Notes: a model not told the origin generated them from the sequence alone. A stretch of DNA of 48,197 bases from JAWKTM01 sp041399085 (GCA_041399085.1 JAWKTM010000059.1:1-48197); one strand, 5' to 3'. Shown: positions 25,839 to 37,168, numbered from the stretch's first letter. A program made the numbers and translations.

Positions 25839-26157
25839 ACACGAGGCTCAGTAAAGTTTCGTCGATGGTGTCATCAACGCTAGTGCTTTGCAACTTGCTT
25901 TCGGGGTCTGCGTGCCTGGGGTCGAAGCGAAGCGGAGCCCCCAGCCAAAGGTGCTGCGGGGAGACCTTCGGTCGGCGGTTTTGGCGAGGTCGGGAGACCT
26001 GCGCCGAGCGCGGCCAAGTTGGCGATTGCTGGAGGCTTGGTTTATCATCCGAGGGTGCGCCGGCTGACTCGATGCGTTGAGCTCTCGGCGAGGACCGTCA
26101 ACTTGCATTTCGCGCGGCAACTGCCGCCTTCACCGAAAGATATGAGAGAGGTTTTCG
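25839..26157. other. Divergent promoter region of folP and the sulfatase, with a small palindrome
   Basis: No gene. A 14-bp palindrome AGGTCGGGAGACCT (25987-26000) matches the GGTCTCCCGACC words at 12.7 kb, and GGAGCCCCCAGCC-type sequence lies at 25936-25952. The purine-rich GAGAGAG at about 26143-26150 is the sulfatase ribosome binding site. Confidence 0.5.
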
Positions 26158-27591
26158 ATGTTGAATCCGCGGACCTTGCTGCGGCTCTTGTTAGTGGTCG
26201 TGTGCGGTATGACGCTGGCCGAGTTGGCCTCGGCCGATGAGGCGGCCGCTCGGCCGAACATTCTGTTCTTTTTGTCCGACGACCAGCGTGCCAGTTTCAT
26301 GGGGTGCGCCGGGCACGAGATTCTGAAGACGCCGACGATGGACGCTTTGGCGGCCGGTGGCGTGCGTTTCGAGAACACGTTCGTGACGACGTCGATCTGC
26401 GCGGCCAGTCGGGCCACGATCTTCACCGGCCTGTACGAACGAACGCACCGCTATACGTTCGGCACGCCGCCGATCGCCGACGAGTTGGTGGCGATCAGCT
26501 ATCCGGTCAAGCTGCGCGAAGCTGGCTACCGCACGGGGTTCGTGGGCAAATTCGGCGTGAATGTGGGGAAGGGCTTGACCCAGATCATGTTCGACGACTT
26601 CAAACCGCTAAATCGCAGCCCGTATTTCAAAAAGCAGGCCGACGGCACGATCCGATACGTGGAGGAAATCGCGGGGGATCATGCGATTGAGTTTCTCAAG
26701 GCCACCAAGCCCGGACAGCCATTCTGCTTGCAAGTCAGCTTCAACGCGCCTCATGCCGAAGATGGCGACAAGGAGAATCATTTCCCCTGGCCGCCCGCCG
26801 TGGATGGGATGTATGAGGATGTGCAGATCCCTGAGCCCGAGTTGTCGGACCCTAAGATTTTTGAGAGTCAGCCCGATTTTCTCAAGCAATCGCTTAACCG
26901 CGAACGTTGGTTCTGGCGGTGGGATACGCCGGAGAAATACCAAAAGAATGTCCGGGCTTATTATCGGATGATTAGCGGCATCGACAATATTATGAACCGC
27001 GTTCTGGGCGAGCTGGATCGTCTGGGACTGGCGGATAATACGATTGTGATTTTCTCGGGCGACAATGGTTACTATAAGGCGGCGCGTGGCTTTGCCGGGA
27101 AATGGTCGCACTATGAGGAGTCGCTGCGAGTGCCGCTGATTATCTTTGACCCGCGAGCTCCTCAGCAACAGCGTGGCAAGGTGGTGTCGGCGATGACGTT
27201 GAACGTGGATATTCCGGCCACGATTTTGGCTTACGCCGGGGTGCAACTACCAGCGGCCTATCAGGGCGAGAGCCTGCGGCCCTGGATGCAGGGCCAAACG
27301 CCCGCGGAGTGGCGCAGCGATACGTTCGTCGAACATCTTTTCAATCACCCCAAGATTCCGAAATGGGAAGGCGTGCGCGACCAACGGTTTGTGTACGCTC
27401 GTTATTTCGAGCAGCAACCGCCTTATGAGTTCCTGCACGATCTGGAAGCGGATCCCCAACAATTGCAGAACTTCGTGGCCGATGAACGCTATGTGGATGT
27501 GCTGGCCGCGTTGCGTAAGCGGTGTGATGAACTGCGAGACCATTTCGCCGGCCAGCGGACGCGTCTGCTGAAAGGCTCGGTCGAGGAATAG
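26158..27591 (+). CDS. Secreted type I (formylglycine) sulfatase
   Basis: A 477-residue sulfatase, secreted through an N-terminal signal peptide (TLLRLLLVVVCGMTLAELASA). Such enzymes hydrolyse sulfate esters of algal or host polysaccharides and are greatly expanded in planctomycetes. Metal-binding DD is at 41-42 (FFLSDDQRA). The active-site motif CAASRATIFTG starts with Cys81, which must be converted to formylglycine by an FGE-type enzyme. The C-terminal half carries IVIFSGDNGYY with Asp/Asn metal ligands and GKWSHYEESLRVPLI with the conserved Lys. The length is normal for family S1. ATG 26158 is preceded by GAGAGAG. The substrate cannot be deduced. It stands alone, with no adjacent glycoside hydrolase or anti-sigma gene. 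Confidence 0.93.
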   Translation: MLNPRTLLRLLLVVVCGMTLAELASADEAAARPNILFFLSDDQRASFMGCAGHEILKTPTMDALAAGGVRFENTFVTTSICAASRATIFTGLYERTHRYTFGTPPIADELVAISYPVKLREAGYRTGFVGKFGVNVGKGLTQIMFDDFKPLNRSPYFKKQADGTIRYVEEIAGDHAIEFLKATKPGQPFCLQVSFNAPHAEDGDKENHFPWPPAVDGMYEDVQIPEPELSDPKIFESQPDFLKQSLNRERWFWRWDTPEKYQKNVRAYYRMISGIDNIMNRVLGELDRLGLADNTIVIFSGDNGYYKAARGFAGKWSHYEESLRVPLIIFDPRAPQQQRGKVVSAMTLNVDIPATILAYAGVQLPAAYQGESLRPWMQGQTPAEWRSDTFVEHLFNHPKIPKWEGVRDQRFVYARYFEQQPPYEFLHDLEADPQQLQNFVADERYVDVLAALRKRCDELRDHFAGQRTRLLKGSVEE

Positions 27592-27614
27592 GTTGAACCG
27601 TAAATGTGATGGGA

Positions 27615-27651
27615 TTAAAAAACGGCCGTTGCTCGATGAGCAACGGCCGTT
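27615..27651 (-). terminator. Rho-independent terminator for ppdK
   Basis: A perfect 14-bp inverted repeat (AACGGCCGTTGCTC at 27621-27634 with GAGCAACGGCCGTT at 27638-27651) has a three-base loop. On the minus strand the stem runs directly into TTTTTTAAT, so it terminates the leftward ppdK transcript. It also lies just after the sulfatase stop and may shield it from read-through. Confidence 0.85.
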
Positions 27652-27716
27652 GTGAGATGACGACTTATGGCAAGTTATGGCAAAGCTTGCTTCGCCTGGC
27701 CGTAATTGTCGAGAGT

Positions 27717-30395
<2,679 letters not shown>

Positions 30396-30579
30396 GAAAA
30401 TGGTGCCTTGTGTGTTAGTCGGAGACTTGTAAAACAAGCGTGTGCGGGATCAGCGAGATACCGCGTGCTATGTGAGTTTTGGCTATATGAATTTCGCGGG
30501 AAAAGATGCCGCCCGTGCGCACCGCGACCGCTTTCGGGGCCAATCGAACCGGCGAGTGTAGCAATGCCTCTGAAGATCG

Positions 30580-31479
30580 TCAATTAAGGCAGTTGGGGTC
30601 GTTGCAAGCCGTTAGCTGACGTTCCGCCAGCGTTCCGGCGAACTCGGCCAGATGCCGCATCGTATCGCAATGAGCCGAATAGCTCATCCGCTGACGCAAC
30701 TCGGGTGTCAGCGCTTGACCGCCGACGACGACCGCGACATCGGCCGGCTTCGCCGCGTAGAACGCCTCCAAGTCGTCCAAGAATGCCTGCTCGTCCGCGA
30801 TGTGCGAGACGCTCAGCCAGAAAAGTCGCGGATGATGCCGAGTCAACGCGACTCGCAGCGATACCAGCGGCAGATTGCTTCCCAACGAAACGGCTCGCCA
30901 GCCCGCATCGCGCAGGACGAGTTCCGCCATCGTCGTGCTCAGCCCATAGGGATCGCCCGACGGAGTCGCTCCTAACGCCAGCGGCGCTTCGGCGGTCGGT
31001 TCGGGCTGAGCCCGCCGCAGTTCGTGCAACACTCGGAAGCAAATCTCGCAGCCCCGCCGTTCCTGATACACCTCGGCCTCGCCGCAATGCCAGCGCTCGC
31101 CAATCGTATGAAAGGCCGTCGCGATCACTTGGTCACAAATTGTGGCCATCGATAGCTTGCCTAAATACAGATCAAACACGATCTGACGCGCCGCCGCTTC
31201 CTCGCCGGCCAATAACGCTTGGCAAAGGTTATCCGCCGCACGCTGGATGACCTGCGGCGATTGCCCCACCGTCACCGGCAGCCCGATCGCCGATGGGTCG
31301 ACAACCGACCGGCCGCTCGTCCGCAGAAAACGGACCAGGTCGCTCATCTCGATTCGCCGGTGCCCCCCCGGAGTGGTCAGTGCCGGGATCACGCCCCGGT
31401 CGCACCATCGCTTCACGGACGACTCGCTGACATCGAGCGCCCGAGCCACTTGCTTCGGAGTGAGAGATTCCTTCGACAT
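30580..31479 (-). CDS. MerR-type HTH regulator with degenerate B12-binding domain
   Basis: A 299-residue regulator built like CarH/LitR. A MerR-type winged helix covers about 6-55 (TPKQVARALDVSESSVKRW, then TPGGHRRI). A four-helix cap covers about 78-155, and a Rossmann B12-binding domain covers about 165-280 (GDPYGLSTTMAELVL, AVVVGGQAL). The cobalamin-binding residues are altered. The cap Wx9EH motif reads W130...E140-R141, and the DxHxxG motif reads D176-P-Y178-G-L-S181, so both His residues are lost. It may act without B12 or sense another ligand. CarH-type proteins repress light-inducible genes. It is divergent from the sigma factor gene, which could be a target. About 185 bp separate it from ppdK downstream. 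Confidence 0.88.
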   Translation of the reverse strand: MSKESLTPKQVARALDVSESSVKRWCDRGVIPALTTPGGHRRIEMSDLVRFLRTSGRSVVDPSAIGLPVTVGQSPQVIQRAADNLCQALLAGEEAAARQIVFDLYLGKLSMATICDQVIATAFHTIGERWHCGEAEVYQERRGCEICFRVLHELRRAQPEPTAEAPLALGATPSGDPYGLSTTMAELVLRDAGWRAVSLGSNLPLVSLRVALTRHHPRLFWLSVSHIADEQAFLDDLEAFYAAKPADVAVVVGGQALTPELRQRMSYSAHCDTMRHLAEFAGTLAERQLTACNDPNCLN

Positions 31480-31625
31480 AGCCTACATCTGGTCGATCTG
31501 GACGATTTTCACATTCACTAACTGACCACCGGTCCTCGCGATTGTAGCCGTAGAGAACCTATCGGCTACAGGCAACTTGCGAAAATACCGTGTTTTTGCC
31601 GGCTCGGGACGGATTTTTTGCAGAA

Positions 31626-31703
31626 TGAACGTTTTGAACGATTTAGTCTGTTGCCTTCGCGAGCCGATTACGGTATTAATTGAGTGAACGTTTTGAACGA
31701 TTT
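31626..31703. promoter_or_regulatory. Duplicated 19-bp element upstream of the sigma factor gene
   Basis: TGAACGTTTTGAACGATTT occurs twice without mismatch, at 31626-31644 and 31685-31703, 59 bp apart start to start. Each copy itself contains GAACG-TTTT-GAACG. They lie in the intergenic region between the MerR/B12 regulator and the sigma factor, ending 20 bp before the preferred start codon. Either or both could be an operator for the divergent regulator or an autoregulatory promoter element of the sigma factor. The assignment is inference. Confidence 0.65.
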
Positions 31704-31722
31704 CTCGCTGGAGCCTAGACCG

Positions 31723-32685
31723 ATGCCCGCCACCAAGACCCGCTCTGCTCGCGTTACTCGCCCGAAGAAGCTGTCATCCGAAGCCCGCGAAAAACTGGAG
31801 CGTCACGCCCGGCAGTTGCTGAATACGGAAATCGCCTTCATTCCGAATCGCTCGTTTCATAAGGCATCGGTCGCGCGGCAACTCTTGAACGAAGATCACT
31901 TGGCTTCGGCTGACGGCGGTGCCTCGGATCTGAAATCGACAGCCAGCTCCAGCTTGCCCAAGGATCTTCCCGGCCACCTCGCGCGACTTTGCGCGACCAG
32001 CCTGCTGACGGCCGACGAGGAGCGCGAACTGTTTCGGCGGATGAACTTTTTGAAGTTCCGAGCCAACGCACTGCGTTCCTCGCTCGACCCCAGCAACCCG
32101 GACGCGGAAACCATCGCGGCGATCGACAGCCACATCGCCGAGGCGGCCGCCATTCGCGATCGAATCATCCAAGCGAACATGCGTTTGGTCATCGCGATCG
32201 TGAAGAAGTTCGTGACGCCGCGGCATTCGTTCGACGATCTGCTGAGCGACGGGACGATGTCGCTGATGCAGGCTGTGGACAAGTTCGACTTTGATCGCGG
32301 CTTTCGCTTCAGCACCTACGCCTACCGCGCCATCGCCCGCAACGCCTATCGCGCGATCATGGATCAGCGAAAGGCCAGCCGTCGCTTCATGGCCGATACC
32401 GAAGTGTTGACGGAAGAAGCGATCGACGAAGGAAGCACCGCGTCGATGGATGAACAAACTTGGAGCCGGCTGCGAAATTTGCTGAGCGGCATGATGCATC
32501 AACTGGATCGCCGCGAACGCTTCATCCTCCGCGGCCGCTATGCCCTAGGCAGCCACCGACGGGTCCGCACGTTTCAATGCTTGGCCGACAAGCTAGGCGT
32601 ATCCAAAGAACGCGTCCGGCAGCTCGAACAACGGGCCCTCACCAAGCTCCAAGCCCTAGCCGCCAACATCGACACCGACCAATAG
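31723..32685 (+). CDS. Sigma-70 family RNA polymerase sigma factor (RpoD-like, alternative)
   Basis: A 320-residue sigma factor larger than ECF types. A short conserved N terminus (LERHARQLLNTEIAFIPNRSF) is followed by a linker, a region 1.2-like part (ARLCATSLLTADEERELFRRMN), region 2 (MRLVIAIVKKFV, SFDDLLSDGTMSLMQAVDKF and FRFSTYAYRAIARNAYRA) and region 4 with a helix-turn-helix (CLADKLGVSKERVRQLEQRA). A typical region 3 is reduced. It is probably a planctomycete group-2/3 factor rather than the housekeeping one. ATG 31723 is preferred because GGAG lies nine bases upstream; a GTG at 31684 would add 13 residues but lacks a site. It is divergent from the MerR/B12 regulator. Confidence 0.85.
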   Translation: MPATKTRSARVTRPKKLSSEAREKLERHARQLLNTEIAFIPNRSFHKASVARQLLNEDHLASADGGASDLKSTASSSLPKDLPGHLARLCATSLLTADEERELFRRMNFLKFRANALRSSLDPSNPDAETIAAIDSHIAEAAAIRDRIIQANMRLVIAIVKKFVTPRHSFDDLLSDGTMSLMQAVDKFDFDRGFRFSTYAYRAIARNAYRAIMDQRKASRRFMADTEVLTEEAIDEGSTASMDEQTWSRLRNLLSGMMHQLDRRERFILRGRYALGSHRRVRTFQCLADKLGVSKERVRQLEQRALTKLQALAANIDTDQ

Positions 32686-32814
32686 CCATCCCGGTCGCAT
32701 CCGCCACTCTCAGAGCTTCCCAAATGGTCACGTTTGGAACTGAGCCTGGCCGGAGCGACACACTTCCACAGACAAACGGCCCTTGGTGACAGGCGGCGCA
32801 GCGTTGCGCCGGCT

Positions 32815-33108
32815 GTTTCGGACGGTTGCGACGCGCGAAACGACGCTGTTTCGTTCTTTCCAACCGTCTGACATGTCCGAAACGACGCTGCGCCGAGCTT
32901 TCCAGGCGGTTGCGACAGGCAAACCGACGTCATTTTGCCTCTTCCAGACGGTTGCGAAAGGCAACCGGCCGCTGTTTTGCCTTTCCCGAACGGTTGCGGC
33001 AGGCAAATCGACGACATTTTGTCTTTTCCAGGCGGTTGGAAAAGGCAAACCGACGCCATTTTGTCCGTTATAAACGGTTGAAAAAGACAAAGTGGCGTCT
33101 TAGGGGTG
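32815..33108. repeat. 42-bp (2 x 21) tandem repeat with internal dyad, about 7 units
   Basis: Units start at 32815, 32857, 32899, 32941, 32983, 33025 and, partially, 33067. The best-preserved ones share TTTCCAGGCGGTTGCG and GGCAAACCGACG words. Each contains the dyad CGGTT-N10-AACCG, so the 42-bp unit behaves as two 21-bp half-units facing each other. The outer units are more diverged, and an eroded copy precedes 32815. Open frames through it are a by-product of the period. The array fills the gap between the sigma factor and queC 3' ends. Confidence 0.88.
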
Positions 33109-33162
33109 TTTTCAGCCGCCTTGCGGGCCTGCGGCACAACGAAGATCGGTGCGGCGACGGAA

Positions 33163-33843
33163 CTAGCGAGCGGAATCGGCGGCGTCGGCAGCGTAGGGCG
33201 TGGGGTCGGGCACTCCGGCTTGGTCGAACGCTTCGCGCCGTTCAACGCAGGTGCCGCAGCGGCCGCAGTGTAGGTCGCCGCCTTCGTAGCACGACCAAGT
33301 CGCGGCGAAATCGACGCCCAATTCGGCTCCGCGGCGGACGATATCGGTCTTCGTGCGAGTGATGAAAGGCGTGTGCAATTCGACTTGATGCCAGTCGGCG
33401 AGACCCAACGTCGCTCGCACGGCCGCGGCGAACTCGGGGCGGCAATCGGGATAGATCGTGTGATCGCCGCCATGAGCTCCATAGGCGACTCGGTCCGCTC
33501 GGCGGCTGATCGCCCATCCGGCGGCGACGGCCAGCATAATCATGTTGCGGTTCGGTACCACGGTTTGCTTCATTGATTCTTCGGCGTAATGGCCGTGCGG
33601 CACGGCGATGTCGGCGCTGGTTTGGCTGGAGCCAGCCAGCAGCGGCGCGATGCGCGACAGATCGGCGATCTGCCACTCGATGCCCAACGAGCGGGCAATT
33701 CGTTCGGCGTGAGCCAATTCGATCCGATGTCGCTGGCCGTAATCGACCGACAGCGCCGCGACCGTGTCGCCTTGAGCGAGCAGTTCGTACAGCAACACGG
33801 TCGAGTCGAGCCCGCCGGAAAAGATCGCCACGGAATGCATCAT
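33163..33843 (-). CDS. queC: 7-cyano-7-deazaguanine synthase (preQ0 synthase)
   Basis: Makes preQ0 from 7-carboxy-7-deazaguanine and ammonia with ATP, in the queuosine pathway. The PP-loop motif FSGGLDSTV lies within the first 16 residues. ALSVDYGQRH and VPNRNMIMLAVA are typical. The zinc site is the C-terminal cluster CYEGGDLHCGRCGTC. Two adjacent ATG codons at 33843 and 33840 follow GAGGTA; the frame is open upstream to 33906 but those residues do not match the family. The protein is about 226 residues, the usual length. No other queuosine gene is adjacent. Confidence 0.95.
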   Translation of the reverse strand: MMHSVAIFSGGLDSTVLLYELLAQGDTVAALSVDYGQRHRIELAHAERIARSLGIEWQIADLSRIAPLLAGSSQTSADIAVPHGHYAEESMKQTVVPNRNMIMLAVAAGWAISRRADRVAYGAHGGDHTIYPDCRPEFAAAVRATLGLADWHQVELHTPFITRTKTDIVRRGAELGVDFAATWSCYEGGDLHCGRCGTCVERREAFDQAGVPDPTPYAADAADSAR

Positions 33844-34029
33844 TACCTCGGATTCGTGTTTCCTAGCGGGAACGCCACTTGCCCTTTTCCCCGCGTCGAT
33901 CAACATTCTAAGCAGCGCCCGGCGAACCGATCATCCCGCCAGTTGCTCTTGCCAAAATCGCTCGCCGACGACATCCTTCCGCTCGCGCCGCCCCGCCTTC
34001 CGCCTCTTTGTTATTAGCACTCCGCGTTT

Positions 34030-35388
34030 ATGAGACAGCCGCTCCGCAAAGATCTGACCGCCGGTCATGCGGAGGGAGCTGCCTTCGGCGCGATGGTCGG
34101 ACTGGGCGAAACGTATCTCCCGGCATTTGCTTTGGCGGCCGGGTTGGGCGAAGTGACCGCGGGGTTGGTGGCCAGCGTTCCGTTGGTGGCGGGCGGCCTG
34201 ATGCAATTAGTGTCCCCGCTGGCCATTCGCTGGCTTCGTTCTTATCGGCGATGGGTGCTGATCTGCGCGACGTTGCAAGCGTGCAGCTTTCTGCCGTTGG
34301 TCTTCGCGGCGTTGTCGGGCGTGATCTCCGCCGCGGGCATCTTGGTCGTGGCCACGGTCTATTGGGGAACGGGTCTGGCGGCCGGGCCGGGTTGGAACAC
34401 GTGGATGGGCGGTTTGGTGCCGCGTTCGATCCGAGCTCGCTTTTTCGCGCGGCGGACACGGCTGTCGCAAGCCGCCGTGATGATGGGCGTTTTGGCGGCT
34501 GGCGTGGTTTTGAATCAAGCGGCTCGGCACAGCGGCGAACGAACCGCTCCGTTGTGGATCTTCGCGGTGTTGTTTGGCGCGGCGGCGGGGTTTCGACTGG
34601 TATCGGCGCTGATGTTGACTTTGCAGCGCGAGCCGGCGACGTTGGCCGGCACGATGCGCCGGATTCGTCCGCGCGAGGTGTGGCCCGCTTTGCGAAGAGG
34701 CGGCGGTGGACGCTTGTTGTTATATCTGGTGGCGGTGCAAGGCGCCGTGCAGTTTTCCGGCCCGTACTTCACGCCCTTCATGTTCGAGAAACTACGGCTC
34801 AGCTATATGGCCTATGTGATGCTGATTGCCGCTTCGTTTTTGACGAAGATCATCTTCTTGCCGCTGTGGGGTCATTTCGCGCATCGCGTCGGCGCACAAC
34901 GGCTGCTGTGGATCGGTGGCGTGGGAATTGTGCCGATCTCGGCGATGTGGATTTTCGGGGACCACTTTGCGTGGCTGCTGACGATCCAGTTGGTGGGCGG
35001 CGTCGCGTGGGCCGCGTATGAGCTGGCGTTCTTTCTGATGTTCTTTGAATCGATCGCCGAGGACGAGCGAACAAGTGTGTTGACGCTCTACAACTTGGCG
35101 AACACCACGTCATGGGTGCTCGGGTCGTTGTTAGGCGGTTGGTTGTTAACACAGATGGGAGCGACGCACGCGGCTTATCTGTGGTTGTTTGGGCTGTCGT
35201 CCGTGGGACGCGGCGCGGCGTTGTGGTTGTTATCGAAGGTGCCGGCCACGGAGGTCGAAGCCGCTCCGATCGGAGTTCGCACGGTAGCCGTTCGCCCAGC
35301 CGGCAACGCCATGGACGCCCCGATCCTGCCCAGCATGCCCGATCAAACCCACGATGCGACGGCCGTGGAATTAGCGAACGCTTCGTGA
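34030..35388 (+). CDS. Major facilitator superfamily transporter
   Basis: A 452-residue polytopic membrane protein with about 12 hydrophobic segments in two halves: GAAFGAMVGLGETYLPAFAL at the start, then ISAAGILVVATVYWG, LLYLVAVQGAVQFSGPYF and WLLTIQLVGGVAWAAYELAFF. The loop between helices 6 and 7 is basic (REPATLAGTMRRIRPREVW). There is no clear substrate motif. It resembles the planctomycete MFS group in which PGWNTWMGGLVP follows helix 4. The C-terminal about 50 residues are polar and likely cytoplasmic. The gene stands alone on the plus strand, facing leftward neighbours. The substrate is unknown. Confidence 0.85.
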   Translation: MRQPLRKDLTAGHAEGAAFGAMVGLGETYLPAFALAAGLGEVTAGLVASVPLVAGGLMQLVSPLAIRWLRSYRRWVLICATLQACSFLPLVFAALSGVISAAGILVVATVYWGTGLAAGPGWNTWMGGLVPRSIRARFFARRTRLSQAAVMMGVLAAGVVLNQAARHSGERTAPLWIFAVLFGAAAGFRLVSALMLTLQREPATLAGTMRRIRPREVWPALRRGGGGRLLLYLVAVQGAVQFSGPYFTPFMFEKLRLSYMAYVMLIAASFLTKIIFLPLWGHFAHRVGAQRLLWIGGVGIVPISAMWIFGDHFAWLLTIQLVGGVAWAAYELAFFLMFFESIAEDERTSVLTLYNLANTTSWVLGSLLGGWLLTQMGATHAAYLWLFGLSSVGRGAALWLLSKVPATEVEAAPIGVRTVAVRPAGNAMDAPILPSMPDQTHDATAVELANAS

Positions 35389-35466
35389 TTGAGCGGTGGT
35401 CGTCGCCTAAGCAACGTCTCGGTCCACACTATGAAAAGCGGACCGGTGTCATACTTTGGCGATAGG

Positions 35467-35862
35467 CTAGGCTTCCGGCCGGAATGCAGCGATGGCCGCG
35501 ATGGCGACTCCCGCAACGATGACTCCGCCAGCGATTCCTTGCCACACAACTAACTTATCATCGGCGATGTTAAAGAGCACCTTGGCATAGCTGGGCAACG
35601 ACGGACCGATACCGGCTAAGAATCCACCAAGACCACCCATTGAAACAAGCCAGCGACTTGTGCGTTTGCGGCTTAATTTGCGTGTCTCCCAGTCATGGAT
35701 TGCCTGTTCCATGTGCGGGACATCTACCTGCGTGGCTCCGTCGCTCGTGGCAATTGCCCGAGCGCTTTGTTCCAAGGTGGACTCCACTTTGGCTTGGTAC
35801 AGCTTGCACGTCGCGCGGGCCAGTCGATTGATTGTTAGCGGCTTCTCAGCTTTTTTCGCCAT
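35467..35862 (-). CDS. Small membrane protein with helical (possibly histone-fold-like) N terminus
   Basis: A 131-residue protein. Residues 1-60 form an all-helical soluble part beginning MAKKAEKPLTINRLARATCK and continuing with VESTLEQSARAIA and TQVDVPHMEQAIHDWE. The spacing of helices and the DGATQVDVPHMEQAI ending recall the last helix of a histone fold, but I cannot confirm that. Two membrane helices follow at about 72-92 and 104-125 (VWQGIAGGVIVAGVAIAAIAAF). ATG 35862. It is a single leftward gene next to other planctomycete small proteins. No named family is recognised. Confidence 0.65.
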   Translation of the reverse strand: MAKKAEKPLTINRLARATCKLYQAKVESTLEQSARAIATSDGATQVDVPHMEQAIHDWETRKLSRKRTSRWLVSMGGLGGFLAGIGPSLPSYAKVLFNIADDKLVVWQGIAGGVIVAGVAIAAIAAFRPEA

Positions 35863-36057
35863 GCGTGCGGCCTCGAAACGTAGAGCTCTTCATTCCGAAG
35901 CGGATATTACCCGAAAACCTGAGGGAACTTGAATACCCTATGGGCGAAAAAGCCGAGCAATGAAAGCCCCGATAACACGCGAAGAGGTGTGATGCGGCCG
36001 GCGATAACGGCGGGGCGGGACTTGAAAATGCGTTCTCAGCGTTCCCGCACTGTGAAA

Positions 36058-36423
36058 CTAACGAGGAACGCTCGAAAGCTTATCGAGGAACGCGGAAACG
36101 CGATTGTTAGGGTCCAGCAGAATCGTTGCTTCCACGATTTCGCGCCGCTCGGGTTGACCGCCCTTGGAAGGTTGAACGGCCCAGGTTGGAAATTCCGACT
36201 TTTGAGCTTCCAAGAACTCCGGCAGCAATGCAAAAGCTTGACGCACGTCCGCGGCGTCGACCGTGACGGGCGAATCGCTCGCCAAGTTCAATCTCGCTCT
36301 GGCACAGTTTTCGGAAAGCATGGCGAGAACCACACCCAGAAGCGTCTCGCCCTCGTTTAGCAAGTCGTTGGCCGGAAATGTGTAATCGACTTCGTTTTGA
36401 ATGGGAGTCGTGTCCGTTTTCAT
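36058..36423 (-). CDS. Hypothetical soluble protein
   Basis: A 121-residue, mainly helical, acidic protein starting MKTDTTPIQNEVDYTFPAND. It contains helices around GETLLGVVLAMLSENCARARLNL and DAADVRQAFALLPEFLEAQ. The ATG at 36423 has GAAGG six bases upstream and is preferred over the longer reading from 36558, whose extra residues are unlike a protein. No membrane segment or known motif is present. It lies about 170 bp from the next leftward gene. Function is unknown. Confidence 0.6.
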   Translation of the reverse strand: MKTDTTPIQNEVDYTFPANDLLNEGETLLGVVLAMLSENCARARLNLASDSPVTVDAADVRQAFALLPEFLEAQKSEFPTWAVQPSKGGQPERREIVEATILLDPNNRVSAFLDKLSSVPR

Positions 36424-36592
36424 GGCATGCCTTCGCTTCACCGCTAACGGAAAATGGCGTGAGTTCGTCGTTGAAGCTTCGTCGGAGGGCCAAGCTTGTT
36501 TGCTGTCTTCGACCGTTGTCATTATTCCATCGGCGACGCACGGAAGCAACGTGGACACGAATGATTCGACGCTCCTGATGCACGGTGCAATT

Positions 36593-37168
36593 TCAGCGGA
36601 GCACCGTGGCCGCTCCGTAGCGAGGCGGTTCGTTCGCGATCACGCCGACGCTGCCGACGGGGCGGCGAGCGACGGTGGCGGCGCTCGACGATGGCGTCAT
36701 GGGGACGGGTGTCACGGCAACTCGTTCGATTCGCTTTTGGTCGGCGAACCCAAGCTTGCGGACGGGCTTTTCCACGACGCGCGTTTCGGGAACCAGTTCG
36801 TGGTAAGTGACCGGCGTGCGAACGATCTCGGTTCGCGGCTCCCAGCGCGTCGCCGGGATTTGATGGTAGGCGACATGAGCCGGCGCGAACGGATTCCACC
36901 AATTGTGAACGCGCGGTTCGTAGCGGTATTCGACCACGGGGACGTACACCGTGCGAACCGATTCACGCATCTCGGTCGTCACGCGTGGCGTGTAGACGGT
37001 TTGCTCGCGCTGCTCGACGACGGTTTCCACAACCGGCTGGCGTTCGACGCGCGTGGTCTCGCGATACGTGACGCCGTTCTGTTGCACGTAGCGGACGTCG
37101 TCCGCCGCGGCGGGCAGAGCGATTAGCAATCCGGCGAATCCAATCCAACGAGTGAGCTTGCTGCGCAT
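36593..37168 (-). CDS. Secreted planctomycete-type repeat protein
   Basis: A 191-residue protein with a signal peptide (KLTRWIGFAGLLIALPAAA). A tyrosine/valine/arginine-rich region follows, in which short units such as TRVERQPVVETVV, TVYTPRVTTEM and RTVYVPVVEYRYEP repeat with alternating residues typical of extended beta strands. Similar Y-x-P repeat proteins occur in planctomycete envelopes. ATG 37168 has GGAGGG about nine bases upstream and starts the signal peptide directly. The Ser/Pro-rich C-terminal tail is probably disordered. No enzymatic motif is seen; a structural role at the cell surface is only a guess. Confidence 0.7.
   Translation of the reverse strand: MRSKLTRWIGFAGLLIALPAAADDVRYVQQNGVTYRETTRVERQPVVETVVEQREQTVYTPRVTTEMRESVRTVYVPVVEYRYEPRVHNWWNPFAPAHVAYHQIPATRWEPRTEIVRTPVTYHELVPETRVVEKPVRKLGFADQKRIERVAVTPVPMTPSSSAATVARRPVGSVGVIANEPPRYGAATVLR

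Noticed and set aside
32574..33482. A 302-codon minus-strand frame with 14-residue repeats
   Set aside because: It runs through the 42-bp array and overlaps both the sigma factor and queC 3' ends; the repeats follow from the DNA period.
34008..35021. Alternative 337-codon frame at the MFS locus
   Set aside because: Arg/Gly-rich out-of-frame shadow; the MFS frame has regular membrane helices.
35420..35445. Terminator after the MFS gene
   Set aside because: CGGTCC/GGACCG can pair, but the loop is 14 bases and no T-run follows.
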